Below are positions 18,486 to 27,261 of a stretch of 64,000 bases of DNA, in pieces. Source of the DNA: Caballeronia sp. NK8 (GTDB lineage Bacteria; Pseudomonadota; Gammaproteobacteria; Burkholderiales; Burkholderiaceae); the NCBI RefSeq assembly GCF_018408855.1, contig NZ_AP024322.1:620001-684000 (forward strand). Reading direction: 5' to 3'. Each line of letters begins with the position of its first letter. Positions within the stretch are counted from its first letter, which is position 1. The notes beneath the pieces are model-generated. The model had not been told where the DNA came from and made no database searches. It saw nothing but the letters and a program-made list of their open reading frames with translations. Position numbers and translations under genes: made by a program.

Positions 18486-19510
18486 GATGCCTGGGCCGTG
18501 TCGGCTTCGATGGCGTCGTCGCCGTATTCGGTCTTGAAGGCGCCCGCGTCCAGTCCCTGCTCGCGCAGCCAGCGCACCATCGGCTCGATCTGTCCGTGGG
18601 TGACGATAACGCGTTGCGCGCCCGTCGCGCCGATCGCGAGTTGCAGGCCCGGCCAGTCGGCGTGATCGGACAGCACGAAGCCACGATCGACACCCTTGCG
18701 GCGGCGTGTTCCGCGCAGACGCATCCAGCCGGACGCGAAGGCATCGCTGTACTCGCCGAAGCGGCGCATCCACGTGCTGCCTTGCGCGGACGGCGGCGCG
18801 ACGATCAGCGCGCCCTTGAACGCGGCCTTGTCCTTCGCGGCGATCTCGCTGACGGGCCGCGTGTGCGGCAGCGCAACGCCGGCCTCGCGGTACGCGCGAT
18901 TGAGCGGCTCGACCGCGCCGTGACAGAAGATCGGCCCGATGGCGGCATCGACGCCCGCGAGCAGGCGCTGCGCCTTGCCGAACGAATAGCAGAACAGCAC
19001 CGACGCGCGCCCTTGCGCCGCGTTGTGCCGCCACCATGAATCGATGCCGTCGAAGACGTCCTGCGAGCGGTCCCATCGATAGATCGGCAGGCCGAACGTC
19101 GATTCGGTGATGAAGGTGTCGCAGCGCACGGGCTCGAACGGCGCGCAGGTCGGATCGGGTTCGACCTTGTAATCGCCGGACGCGACCCACACGCGCCCCT
19201 TGTATTCGACGCGCACCTGCGCCGAGCCCAGCACGTGTCCGGCGGGATGCAGCGACACGCGCACCCCGTTCACGTCGATGGCTTCGCCATAGGCGAGCCC
19301 TTGCACGTCGATGCCGGGCAGCCGCGACAACAGCACGCCGACGCCCGGTTGCGCGGCGAGATAGCGCGCGTGGCCGAAGCGCGCGTGATCCGCATGAGCA
19401 TGCGTGATGACGGCGCGTTCGACGGGCCGCCACGGGTCGATATGGAAGTTGCCCGGCACACAGAAAAGTCCTTCGGGCCGCGCGACGATGAGATCGGAAG
19501 AAGTGTCCAC
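18482..19510 (-). CDS. Ligase-associated DNA exonuclease (metallo-beta-lactamase fold)
   Basis: The 342-aa protein has the MBL metal motif THAHADHARFGH (about 37-48), HPAGHVLGSAQ, SGDYK and a late LSDHADW segment as in the beta-CASP/SNM1-like nucleases. In the family it is a DNA exonuclease encoded with ligase, Lhr-core and MPE genes. It is the first gene of the cassette, starts with GTG, and ends in an ATGA overlap with the ligase gene. Confidence 0.88.
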   Translation of the reverse strand: MDTSSDLIVARPEGLFCVPGNFHIDPWRPVERAVITHAHADHARFGHARYLAAQPGVGVLLSRLPGIDVQGLAYGEAIDVNGVRVSLHPAGHVLGSAQVRVEYKGRVWVASGDYKVEPDPTCAPFEPVRCDTFITESTFGLPIYRWDRSQDVFDGIDSWWRHNAAQGRASVLFCYSFGKAQRLLAGVDAAIGPIFCHGAVEPLNRAYREAGVALPHTRPVSEIAAKDKAAFKGALIVAPPSAQGSTWMRRFGEYSDAFASGWMRLRGTRRRKGVDRGFVLSDHADWPGLQLAIGATGAQRVIVTHGQIEPMVRWLREQGLDAGAFKTEYGDDAIEADTAQAS

Positions 19511-19655
19511 AGGTCGATGGGCAATGCGTGTGTGACAGCCGCGTGACGCGCGCGACCGCCAGAAAATTGGAACTGTTCGATTCTGGCAACAAAAGCACGC
19601 GACGTGCCCGTCACAGCGCTTTCATCAATTGCGTGCAGGGTGTAAAAGTTTGATT

Positions 19656-19691
19656 GGCCTGAGCGCTCGTTCACGCGTGTCCGCTCAGGCC
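19656..19691. other. Perfect 10-bp stem-loop upstream of the fertility-inhibition-like gene
   Basis: GGCCTGAGCG (19656-19665) pairs exactly with CGCTCAGGCC (19682-19691) around a 16-nt loop. No T-run follows, so it is not a normal terminator. It lies in the 233-bp divergent spacer 19511-19743, 52 bp before the next plus-strand gene, and could be a leader structure or protein site. Confidence 0.5.
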
Positions 19692-19743
19692 GCCGTTAGC
19701 GAAACACGCGCGCACGGGGCGCGCGCGCCGCAGTCTTCTTCAT

Positions 19744-20250
19744 ATGCCGATCATGGATACGATGGTTGCGCCGACCGCCGCAGAAGCGGTCTGGATCGTC
19801 AGGCTCCAGAGCCATCCTCAGTACGACTTCGTGCGTCTGAAGCGCGTGTTCACCGGCCACGGTTCGCGCCATCAGGTCGTGCTCGTCGATGTCGGGAAGC
19901 TGCTCGCGTGCGCCAATCGCGACGACACCGATTACGTGCTCAAGGCCGTCGACGACTGGCACGCGGGCAAGGTTCGCGGCATCCGCGAATTTCTCGACCC
20001 GGACAATCCGCGCGTGCCGGAAATGCCTTACGTGACGATCAGCGTGCGCCGCTCGCCGGGCTTGCTCGGGCTGCTCGGCGTGCACAGGGAAGGGGTCGTG
20101 GCGTTTCGCAACGGGCAGCATCGCGCGCGCTACATGGCGCACGCGGGCGCGTTATGCATGCCGGTGGAAGTGCATGAGCGCGAGGCGGCGCTGTTGCGCG
20201 AGATGTGCGCCGCGCCCGATGTATCGAGCGCGGAGTACGGGGAGAATTGA
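19744..20250 (+). CDS. Plasmid fertility-inhibition factor-like protein
   Basis: The 168-aa protein ends with a segment AFRNGQHRARYMAHAGA followed by MPVEVHEREAALL, which resembles the DGxHR motif of the ParB/sulfiredoxin fold as found in FiwA/Osa-type fertility-inhibition proteins. In IncP/IncW plasmids such proteins block conjugative transfer of other plasmids. This assignment is from memory of family style and is tentative. It stands alone between the repair cassette and a LysR gene, with no plasmid transfer or partition genes nearby. No signal peptide or membrane segment is seen. Confidence 0.6.
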   Translation: MPIMDTMVAPTAAEAVWIVRLQSHPQYDFVRLKRVFTGHGSRHQVVLVDVGKLLACANRDDTDYVLKAVDDWHAGKVRGIREFLDPDNPRVPEMPYVTISVRRSPGLLGLLGVHREGVVAFRNGQHRARYMAHAGALCMPVEVHEREAALLREMCAAPDVSSAEYGEN

Positions 20251-20325
20251 GTGCGGCGCGAGTGCGGCGCGATCGGCCAGACGGCAGGATCGCCGCCTGG
20301 CTGCTTCGGGGCGCCAGTGCTTCAG

Positions 20326-21327
20326 TTAGTTTGCCGTTGCCGAGGCGCCGCGCATCGTCTGCATGGGCATGATCGACTGCATGGGCGGGCGCATCACTTC
20401 GTCGGGCCGGCCGTTGCCTGCGGCGAATTCCCGGCTCAGATAGTCCAGCGCATAGTCGATGAAAAAGCGCGTCTTGGCGGGCAGATATTGCCGGCCCGGA
20501 TAGACGATCGACACTTTCATGTCCGGATCATCGATGGAGTAGTCCTCCAGAAGGCGCACGAGCGTGCCGTCCTTCAGATCCGCCTGCACGATGCCCTCGG
20601 GCAGGATCGAAAAGCCCATGCCCTTGAGCGTGGCGAGACGCACCATCAGGCCGTTGTTGACCGTGTACACGGGCGCGAGCGTGATCTGGTCGGCGTCGCC
20701 CAGGCGATGCCGGAAGTGCCAGGTCTGGCTGCGCATCTCGTTCGGCAGTCCGACGGACGGGAAGTTGTGCAGATCCGTGGGCGAGCCGGGCATGCCGTGC
20801 TCGGCCACGAACGCCGGCGTCGCGACCGGAACGAGCGCATTGGTGCCGACGGGCCGCTCGATGAGCGCCGTGCTCGACACCATGAACGCGGTGACGATGC
20901 CCACGTCGTAGCCGTCCTCGACGAGATCGACATGGCGTTCCGCGAGCGTCAGGCGCACATTGACCTTCGGATAGAGCTTGCGAAAGCCGTCGACGAGCGG
21001 CGTCAGCGTGAGCAGCGAAAGCGCGCTCGACGCCACCACGCGCAGCGTGCCGCTCGGCTCGCCTTCGGTGTGCGTGACTGTGGACTCGAGATGATCCAGT
21101 TCCTCGAGCAACGCGCGGCAACCCTCGAGATAACGCGTGCCGGCTTCGGTGAGAGAAAGATTACGGGTGGTGCGGTTAATCAGGCGAGTTCGCAAATGCG
21201 CTTCGAGCATGGCGATTGCCCGAGTGACCAGCGCATTCGAAACATCGAGTTGTTGAGCAGCGCGGCGAAAGCTCTCCGTATCCGCCACACGCACGAAGAC
21301 GCGCATTGCATGGATCTGGTTCATCAC
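20326..21327 (-). CDS. LysR-family transcriptional regulator
   Basis: The 333-aa protein has the standard N-terminal winged HTH (about 1-65, with SFRRAAQQLDVSNALVTRAI and the NRTTRNLSLTEAG wing) and a C-terminal effector-binding domain. It probably controls the divergent aldo/keto reductase across a 604-bp AT-rich spacer, or its own synthesis. The effector is not readable. The C-terminus has about 30 residues beyond the usual domain, rich in Met and Pro. Confidence 0.92.
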   Translation of the reverse strand: MMNQIHAMRVFVRVADTESFRRAAQQLDVSNALVTRAIAMLEAHLRTRLINRTTRNLSLTEAGTRYLEGCRALLEELDHLESTVTHTEGEPSGTLRVVASSALSLLTLTPLVDGFRKLYPKVNVRLTLAERHVDLVEDGYDVGIVTAFMVSSTALIERPVGTNALVPVATPAFVAEHGMPGSPTDLHNFPSVGLPNEMRSQTWHFRHRLGDADQITLAPVYTVNNGLMVRLATLKGMGFSILPEGIVQADLKDGTLVRLLEDYSIDDPDMKVSIVYPGRQYLPAKTRFFIDYALDYLSREFAAGNGRPDEVMRPPMQSIMPMQTMRGASATAN

Positions 21328-21409
21328 TGGTGCCCTCTCAGTTGTGTCACATTGCCCCAGACCGACTCAGTGCGACACGCGCATGTCCGATCGCTGAAGG
21401 ATGTGTGAA

Positions 21410-21760
21410 GTCGATAATATTGACACTCGGCAAATATTGCAATAACCATGTTACGAAGATTAGGTAAGCGAAGCGCTTTTTTAAACCTCCATATGCACTG
21501 CGCCTGTGCGGCGCGTAATTTTGTCAGTTTGGCGCCATTCTTAATGGCGGCTGATTTCGATTTGTCTCAGGGACTATAAGACGTTGCGATCATTTCGACA
21601 ATAAAATTGTGGATTTTCTTATGATATATGTCATGAATGCTTAATAACTCGCATTTCATGCTGCATTTTTGAATTCAAATGAAATTGATATATCTCTTCG
21701 TTGATTTTATTTATCGGTTTTCACGCTCGATTAATATTCTTGCAGCGCCCTTACAATCTG
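21410..21760. other. AT-rich island in the LysR / aldo-keto reductase spacer
   Basis: The spacer 21328-21931 holds no credible gene. Two full lines (21601-21720) have only about 27% G+C by direct count and the line at 21421 about 40%, against a window that is generally well above 60%. Inside is a palindrome CGCCATT-CTT-AATGGCG (21533-21549). Such islands often attract H-NS-like silencers or mark insertion scars; either reading is inference. Confidence 0.6.
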
Positions 21761-21931
21761 AATCGCGTGTGAATCCGAAAGGAAGCGAATTAAATCGTTC
21801 TGCCAATCCGATCAGAAACATCGATTCCGCGACTGGAGTCTTGCTTTCAAACCCGGCCGATATGCGGCGACGCTTATCGCCGCGCTGATTCCCGATGCCA
21901 TAATCGACTCACACTCAAGGGAGGCTTCTGA

Positions 21932-22780
21932 ATGGCTCAATCGAATCTGGCGTGCGTAACGCTCCCGGGCGGCGAAACGATCCCGAAGCTCGGTCAGGGA
22001 ACTTGGGAAATGGGCGAACGCGCGAATGCGCGCAAGAGCGAGATCGCCGCGCTGCGCGAGGGCGTCGAGCTGGGAATGACGCTTATCGACACCGCCGAGA
22101 TGTACGGCGACGGCGAAAGCGAAAAGCTCATCGCGGAGGCGCTCGGCGACAGGCGCGACGAGCTGTTCATCGTGAGCAAGGTGTATCCGCACAACGGCAG
22201 CGAACGCGGCGTGCAGACCGCGTGCGAACGCAGCCTGAAGCGCCTGAAGACCGACCGGATCGATCTGTATCTGCTGCACTGGCGCGGCGGGGAAGATCTT
22301 GAAGGCGTCGTTGCGGGTTTCGGGAAGTTGCAGCGCGACGGCAAGATCCGTCACTGGGGCGTGAGCAACTTCGACACCGACGACATGGAAGAACTCTTTT
22401 CGCTCGATGGCGGCAGCGCTTGCGCAACCGATCAGATTCTCTACAACGTCGCGCGGCGCGGAGCGGAGTTCGATCTGCTGCCGTGGCTGCGCGAGCGGCG
22501 CCTGCCCGCGATGGCGTACAGCCCCGTCGATCACGCGCGTCTGCCGCGCGGCGGCGCGCTGGAAAAGATCGCGGCGGCGCGCGGCGTGTCCGCGTTTCAG
22601 GTGGCGCTCGCGTGGGTTCTGCAGCAACCGGAGGTGTTCGCCATTCCGAAGGCGGCGGACGTCGCGCATGTCCGCGAGAATCGCGCGGCGCTCGACCTCG
22701 ATCTGTCCGCCGATGAACTCGCGGACATCGATCAGCAGTTCAGGCCGCCGAAGTCGAAACGCTCGCTCGAAATGCTTTGA
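21932..22780 (+). CDS. Aldo/keto reductase
   Basis: The 282-aa TIM-barrel oxidoreductase has the catalytic Asp and Tyr in LIDTAEMYGDGESE, Lys in VSKVYP, His in YLLHWRGG, and the NADPH-binding tail AIPKAADVAHVRENRAALD. It reduces small aldehydes or ketones in the cytoplasm; YeaE-type methylglyoxal reductases are the nearest style. GGAGGC lies 8 bp before the ATG. It is divergent from the LysR regulator. Confidence 0.9.
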   Translation: MAQSNLACVTLPGGETIPKLGQGTWEMGERANARKSEIAALREGVELGMTLIDTAEMYGDGESEKLIAEALGDRRDELFIVSKVYPHNGSERGVQTACERSLKRLKTDRIDLYLLHWRGGEDLEGVVAGFGKLQRDGKIRHWGVSNFDTDDMEELFSLDGGSACATDQILYNVARRGAEFDLLPWLRERRLPAMAYSPVDHARLPRGGALEKIAAARGVSAFQVALAWVLQQPEVFAIPKAADVAHVRENRAALDLDLSADELADIDQQFRPPKSKRSLEML

Positions 22781-22792
22781 TGCCGCGCCCGG

Positions 22793-23212
22793 TCAGGTGC
22801 ACGCGTGATGCGCGTGCACCGAGCCGAGCACCGCGACTTCCGCGGGCGTGCGCCGCAGATCCGCTTCGTTGACCTGCTTCGCGTCGGCGAGGAAATCGTC
22901 GACGATCGAGGACACTTTCGTGTCCGTCAGGCACAGCGACACGCGCTTCGTGTCGTTATCGGAAAGCGACGCGCGCTGCGACAGGAACAGCACGCCGTAT
23001 TGATAACCGCGCACGATGCCGCGCACCGCGCCCACGCATTGCCCTTGCGCCGTGTTGTCGGACTTCGCGGCGCACTGCTGCGCGAGCGCGTAGGCGGAAA
23101 AGCTAGGGTCGGCGGCGCCGGGCGTCGGGGCTTGCGGTGCGGTTTGCGCGTGCGCGGCCATCGCGACGCTGAAGGCGAACGTGCTGAGCGCGACGGAAAG
23201 GGCGGGTTTCAT
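22793..23212 (-). CDS. Small secreted protein, Rap1a/Tai-like
   Basis: The 139-aa product begins MKPALSVALSTFAFSVAMAA, a signal peptide cleaved after AHA. The mature part has paired cysteines (AQQC, QGQC, LCLTD, HHAC) spread as in Rap1a/Tai-type proteins, and a late TPAEVAVLGSVHAHHAC resembling that family's ending. Rap1a proteins include immunity proteins to type VI amidase effectors, but no effector or T6SS gene is nearby, so the function is open. The longer frame to 23383 is rejected because it hides the signal peptide. Confidence 0.6.
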   Translation of the reverse strand: MKPALSVALSTFAFSVAMAAHAQTAPQAPTPGAADPSFSAYALAQQCAAKSDNTAQGQCVGAVRGIVRGYQYGVLFLSQRASLSDNDTKRVSLCLTDTKVSSIVDDFLADAKQVNEADLRRTPAEVAVLGSVHAHHACT

Positions 23213-23315
23213 CGATGGAATCCTCGTTGTTGTGGACAGTGTCCCCTGAGAGGCGCGCGCGGCCGCTTTGGTTCCGCTCGGGTTCCCGATGAAGCCGCCT
23301 TCCTCTTGCGCGTAG

Positions 23316-25385
23316 TCAGTCCGCCTGACGTTGCAGCGCGCGCAATTCGTCGACGGGAATGTGGCAATGAATCGCGTGGCCATCGCCGGCGTCGCGGCAC
23401 GGCGGTGTTTCGGTCTCGCAGATCGCGCCGATCTTGCGCCCGCAGCGCGTATGGAACACGCAGCCCGTGGGCGGATTCGCCGCGCTCGGCAATTCGCCCG
23501 ATAAACGGATGCGCCTGGCGTGCGTCCCGTCGAGCGACGGCACCGACGACAGCAATGCTTCGGTGTACGGATGCTGCGGGCCGTCGAAGACCGCGGCCGC
23601 GCGACCGATTTCCATGATGCGGCCGAGATACAGCACCGCGATGCGATCCGACAGATAGCGCACGACGTGCAGATCGTGCGAGATGAACACGTAGCTCACG
23701 CGCCGCTCGCGCTGCAGATCGGCGAGCAGATTGAGGATCGCGGCCTGCACGGAGACGTCGAGCGCGGAGGTCGGCTCGTCGCAGACGACCACGCGCGGAT
23801 CGCCCGCGAACGCGCGCGCGATGGCGACGCGCTGCTTCAGCCCGCCCGACAGTTGCCGCGTGCGCGAAGTCAGATAGCGCGCCGGCAGGCGCACGGCTTC
23901 GGTCAGGGTATGCAGACGTTGCTCCTTCGCCTCGCCGCGCAGCGCCGTGAGCTTCGACAGCGAACGCGCGATCAGACGCCGCACCGAATGCGCGCGGTTC
24001 AGCGCGGAATCCGGATTCTGGAACACGATCTGCAGCGACTTCACCTGTTCTTCGCTGCGCCGGGTCACGCGTTCGGGCAGCGCCGCGCCGTCGAGTTCGA
24101 GCGACGCGCCCTTGTCCGGCGACACGAGACCGAGCAGGAGCTTGGCGAGCGTCGTCTTGCCGCTGCCCGATTCGCCGACGAGACCGAGCGTCTCGCCTTG
24201 CTCGAGATCGAGCGAGACATCGTGGACGGCGCGCACCTCTTCATCGCCGACACGGAAGGTTTTGGAGAGATTGCGCGCCGATAGCGCTAGCGGCTGCCCG
24301 TCGCGAGGTTCGACGGGCGCGGGCGCTTCTTCGGTCGAGCGCGGCAGCGTCTGTGCGCGCTCGTGATAGTGACAGCGCGCCATCTGATCGCCGTGCGCGG
24401 ACGCGACGCGATAGGGCGGCGGCGCATCGTTGAGACAGCGCTCGTCGGCGAGCTTGCAGCGCGGCGCGAAGATGCAGCCCTGCGCGATCGATCCCGGCAG
24501 CGGCAGCGAACCGGGAATCGTATCGAGCCGCCCGGTTTCCTTGCCGCGTCCCTCGCGCGGCAGGCAGCGCAGCAGGCCGACCGTGTACGGGTGACGCGGC
24601 TGCGCGAACACGTCGGCGGTGGCGCCTTCCTCGACGAGCTTGCCCGCGTACAGCACGCCGACGCGATCGCACATGCGCCCGATCACCGCGAGGTTGTGGC
24701 TGATGAAGAGCACGGCCGTGCCGAGTTCCGCACGTAATTGCGCGATGAGATCGAGCACTTCGGCTTCGACGGTGGCGTCGAGACCGGTGGTCGGTTCGTC
24801 GAGAATCAGCAGTTCGGGATTGCACGCGAGCGCCATCGCGATGACGACGCGCTGCTGCATCCCGCCCGACAGCTGATGCGGATAACTATCCATCACCCGC
24901 TCGGGAGACGCGATGCGCACGCGCTTCAGCATCTCGGCGGTGCGGGACAGCGCTTCATCGGCGGACGCGCCCGTGACTTCGAATGCTTCCGAGACTTGCC
25001 GCGCGATCGTCAGCGACGGATTCAGCGCGCGCCCGGGGTCCTGATAGACCATCGATACGGCGTTGGCGCGCATGCCGCGCAGCGCGTCGGCGTCGAGCGT
25101 GGCGACGTCGCGCCCGGCGATGGAAATGCGGCCCGCCTTCACGCGGCCGTTGCGCGGCAGGTAGCGCAGCACCGCGAGCGCGGCGGTCGACTTGCCGCAA
25201 CCCGATTCGCCGACGAGTCCGTATGCCTCGCCGCGCTTCACGCGCAGCGTCACGTCCTGCAGCACTTCGCGCTCGCGTCCGCGCGCCCGATAGGCGACGG
25301 TGAGACCGACGATCGTGAGCGCGTCGGCCTGATCGCCTTTGGCGGCGCCGAACGTGGGAAAAGCCGACGGCGGCGGTCCGTTCAT
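23316..25385 (-). CDS. Fused dual-ATPase subunit of a peptide-type ABC importer
   Basis: The 689-aa protein carries two complete ABC domains. The first has GESGCGKST, LSGGMQQR and LLILDEPTTGLD; the second has GESGSGKTT, LSGGLKQR and VVVCDEPTSALD. Each is followed by the oligopeptide-transporter C-terminal region with HPYT and cysteine-rich GCIFAPRC or GCVFHTRC. It corresponds to DppD and DppF joined in one chain. It starts in an ATGA overlap with the permease gene and energises the importer formed with the three upstream genes. Confidence 0.93.
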   Translation of the reverse strand: MNGPPPSAFPTFGAAKGDQADALTIVGLTVAYRARGREREVLQDVTLRVKRGEAYGLVGESGCGKSTAALAVLRYLPRNGRVKAGRISIAGRDVATLDADALRGMRANAVSMVYQDPGRALNPSLTIARQVSEAFEVTGASADEALSRTAEMLKRVRIASPERVMDSYPHQLSGGMQQRVVIAMALACNPELLILDEPTTGLDATVEAEVLDLIAQLRAELGTAVLFISHNLAVIGRMCDRVGVLYAGKLVEEGATADVFAQPRHPYTVGLLRCLPREGRGKETGRLDTIPGSLPLPGSIAQGCIFAPRCKLADERCLNDAPPPYRVASAHGDQMARCHYHERAQTLPRSTEEAPAPVEPRDGQPLALSARNLSKTFRVGDEEVRAVHDVSLDLEQGETLGLVGESGSGKTTLAKLLLGLVSPDKGASLELDGAALPERVTRRSEEQVKSLQIVFQNPDSALNRAHSVRRLIARSLSKLTALRGEAKEQRLHTLTEAVRLPARYLTSRTRQLSGGLKQRVAIARAFAGDPRVVVCDEPTSALDVSVQAAILNLLADLQRERRVSYVFISHDLHVVRYLSDRIAVLYLGRIMEIGRAAAVFDGPQHPYTEALLSSVPSLDGTHARRIRLSGELPSAANPPTGCVFHTRCGRKIGAICETETPPCRDAGDGHAIHCHIPVDELRALQRQAD

Positions 25386-26245
25386 CGGTCGAGCGCTCCT
25401 TGCACGGCATCCGCGACGAGATTCACCGCGACGACCAGCGACGCGATCGCGGCGGCGTCGAACACGACGGTCCACCACGCGCCGCCCGCCATCAGCGTAT
25501 AGCTTTCGGACAGCGCGAGGCCCCAGTCGGCCGATGGCGGCTGGATACCGAAGCCGAGGAACGAGAGCGTCGCGACCGCGAAGATCGCGTAGCCGAGCCG
25601 CACCGTCGCCTCGACGATGATCGGCGGCAGCACGTTCGGCAGAATCTCCGCAAACATGATGTAGAGCGCGTTTTCGCCGCGCAGTTGCGCCGCAAGTACG
25701 TAGTCCAGGTGCCGTTCGCTCAGCACGGCGGCGCGCACCGTGCGCGCGGTGATCGGCGCGAAGGTCAGGCCGATGACGAGAATCACCGTCGTGTTGCTCG
25801 CGCCGACGGCCGCCAGCGCGAGCAGCGCGACGATCACGAGCGGCAACGCGAGCAGCGCATCGATCGCGCGGCCGATGACGGCATCGACCCAGCCGTCGAA
25901 ATAGCCGACGACGAGCCCGATCGCCGTGCCCGCCGCCGTGCCGAGCAAGGTCGCCAGAGGCGCGATGGTCAGGATGTCACGCGAGCCGACGATCACGCGC
26001 GCGAACACGTCGCGGCCGAGCTGATCGGTGCCGAACCAGTGATCGGCGGACGGCGCGACGAGCGAATTAAGCGGGTCCGACGCGTAAGGATCGTGCGGCA
26101 CGAGCCAGTGGCCGAAGAGCGCGCACGCGACCCAGAACAGCAGGATCAGCACGCCGAGCACAAAGGTGCCCGAACGCAGCAGTGCGCCGAGCGCTTCGAA
26201 GCGTCTGGGTTTGACGGGCGCGGGGGACGCGGTGGCCGTGCTCAT
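25382..26245 (-). CDS. ABC transporter permease (DppC type)
   Basis: The 287-aa inner-membrane protein has a cytoplasmic N-terminal tail, then HWFGTDQLGRDVFARVIVGSR, which is the OppC/DppC signature, and about six membrane segments with the EAA-like loop around LRGENALYIMFAEILPN. It pairs with the DppB-type permease to form the channel. ATGA overlaps join it to both neighbours. Confidence 0.93.
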   Translation of the reverse strand: MSTATASPAPVKPRRFEALGALLRSGTFVLGVLILLFWVACALFGHWLVPHDPYASDPLNSLVAPSADHWFGTDQLGRDVFARVIVGSRDILTIAPLATLLGTAAGTAIGLVVGYFDGWVDAVIGRAIDALLALPLVIVALLALAAVGASNTTVILVIGLTFAPITARTVRAAVLSERHLDYVLAAQLRGENALYIMFAEILPNVLPPIIVEATVRLGYAIFAVATLSFLGFGIQPPSADWGLALSESYTLMAGGAWWTVVFDAAAIASLVVAVNLVADAVQGALDR

Positions 26246-27261
26246 CGCGCGTCTCCGGAGGAATCGGCGGTGCGCAGGCGCGGATTGAGCACGACGTAGA
26301 GCGCGTCGGCGATCAGATTCGCCGCCGTATAGATCACGCCGATGGTCAGCACGCCGGCTTCGAGCATCGGAAAGTCCTTGCCCCGCGCGGCGGTGTAGAT
26401 CAGCGAGCCGATGCCCTGGTAGTGAAACAGCGTCTCCACCACGACGAGCCCGCCGATCATGTAGCCGAGCTGCGTCGCGGCGACGGTCACGGTCGGCAGC
26501 AGCGCGTTGCGCAGCACATGCCGCACGATCACGACGCGTTGCGGCAAGCCCTTGAGAATCGCGGTGCGCGTGTAGTCGGCGTCGAGCGCTTCGACGGTGC
26601 CCGCGCGCGCCATCCGCGCGATATAGCCGAAGAACACGAGCACGAGCGGCAGCACCGGCAGAATCAGATGCTTCAGTTGCACGAGGATGTTCGCATCGGC
26701 GGGCGCGGTCGCTTCGATCGGCAGCCATTGCAGCCATACGCCGAAGATCAGGATCAGCACGATCGACGAGACGAACTCCGGCACAACCGTCGCCGTCAGT
26801 CCGCCGATGCTGATGAGCCGGTCGATCCAGCGTCCCGCGTGCAACGCCGCAAACACGCCGCCCGCGATGCCGAGCGGCACCACGACGATGAACGCGAGCG
26901 CGCCGAGCTTCGCCGAGGCCCACAGCGCACTGCCGATGAACGGCGCGACCGGCGCGCGAAACGCATAGGACTCGCCCATGTCGCCGCGCAGGAAATGGCT
27001 GATCCAGCTCGTGTATTGCGTGAGAAGCGGCCGGTCGACGCCGAGCTGATGATTGAGCGCCGCGACGGCGCGCGCATCGGCGAGCGGGCCGAGAATCGCG
27101 CGGCCGACGTCGCCGGGCAGGAGCTGGCCGCCGGCGAACACGATCATCGACAGCAGCCAGAGCGTGACGAGCGCGAGCAGCAGCCGCACGCCGATGAAGC
27201 GCACGACGCGTTTCATTTTGGCGAAGTCGGCGGCGTGCGCCGTCGGCGTGACGGTGCTCAT
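26242..27261 (-). CDS. ABC transporter permease (DppB type)
   Basis: The 339-aa protein has a first membrane segment near residue 25, a long periplasmic part with RPLLTQYTSWISHFLRGDMG typical of DppB/OppB, and a permease core with the EAA loop around LKGLPQRVVIVRHVLRNALL. It is translationally coupled to the DppC-type gene and begins 1 bp after the substrate-binding protein stop, so the whole transporter is one transcript. Confidence 0.93.
   Translation of the reverse strand: MSTVTPTAHAADFAKMKRVVRFIGVRLLLALVTLWLLSMIVFAGGQLLPGDVGRAILGPLADARAVAALNHQLGVDRPLLTQYTSWISHFLRGDMGESYAFRAPVAPFIGSALWASAKLGALAFIVVVPLGIAGGVFAALHAGRWIDRLISIGGLTATVVPEFVSSIVLILIFGVWLQWLPIEATAPADANILVQLKHLILPVLPLVLVFFGYIARMARAGTVEALDADYTRTAILKGLPQRVVIVRHVLRNALLPTVTVAATQLGYMIGGLVVVETLFHYQGIGSLIYTAARGKDFPMLEAGVLTIGVIYTAANLIADALYVVLNPRLRTADSSGDAR

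Noticed and set aside
21679..21888. 69-codon frame in the AT-rich island
   Set aside because: Low-GC DNA without a ribosome site; likely chance.
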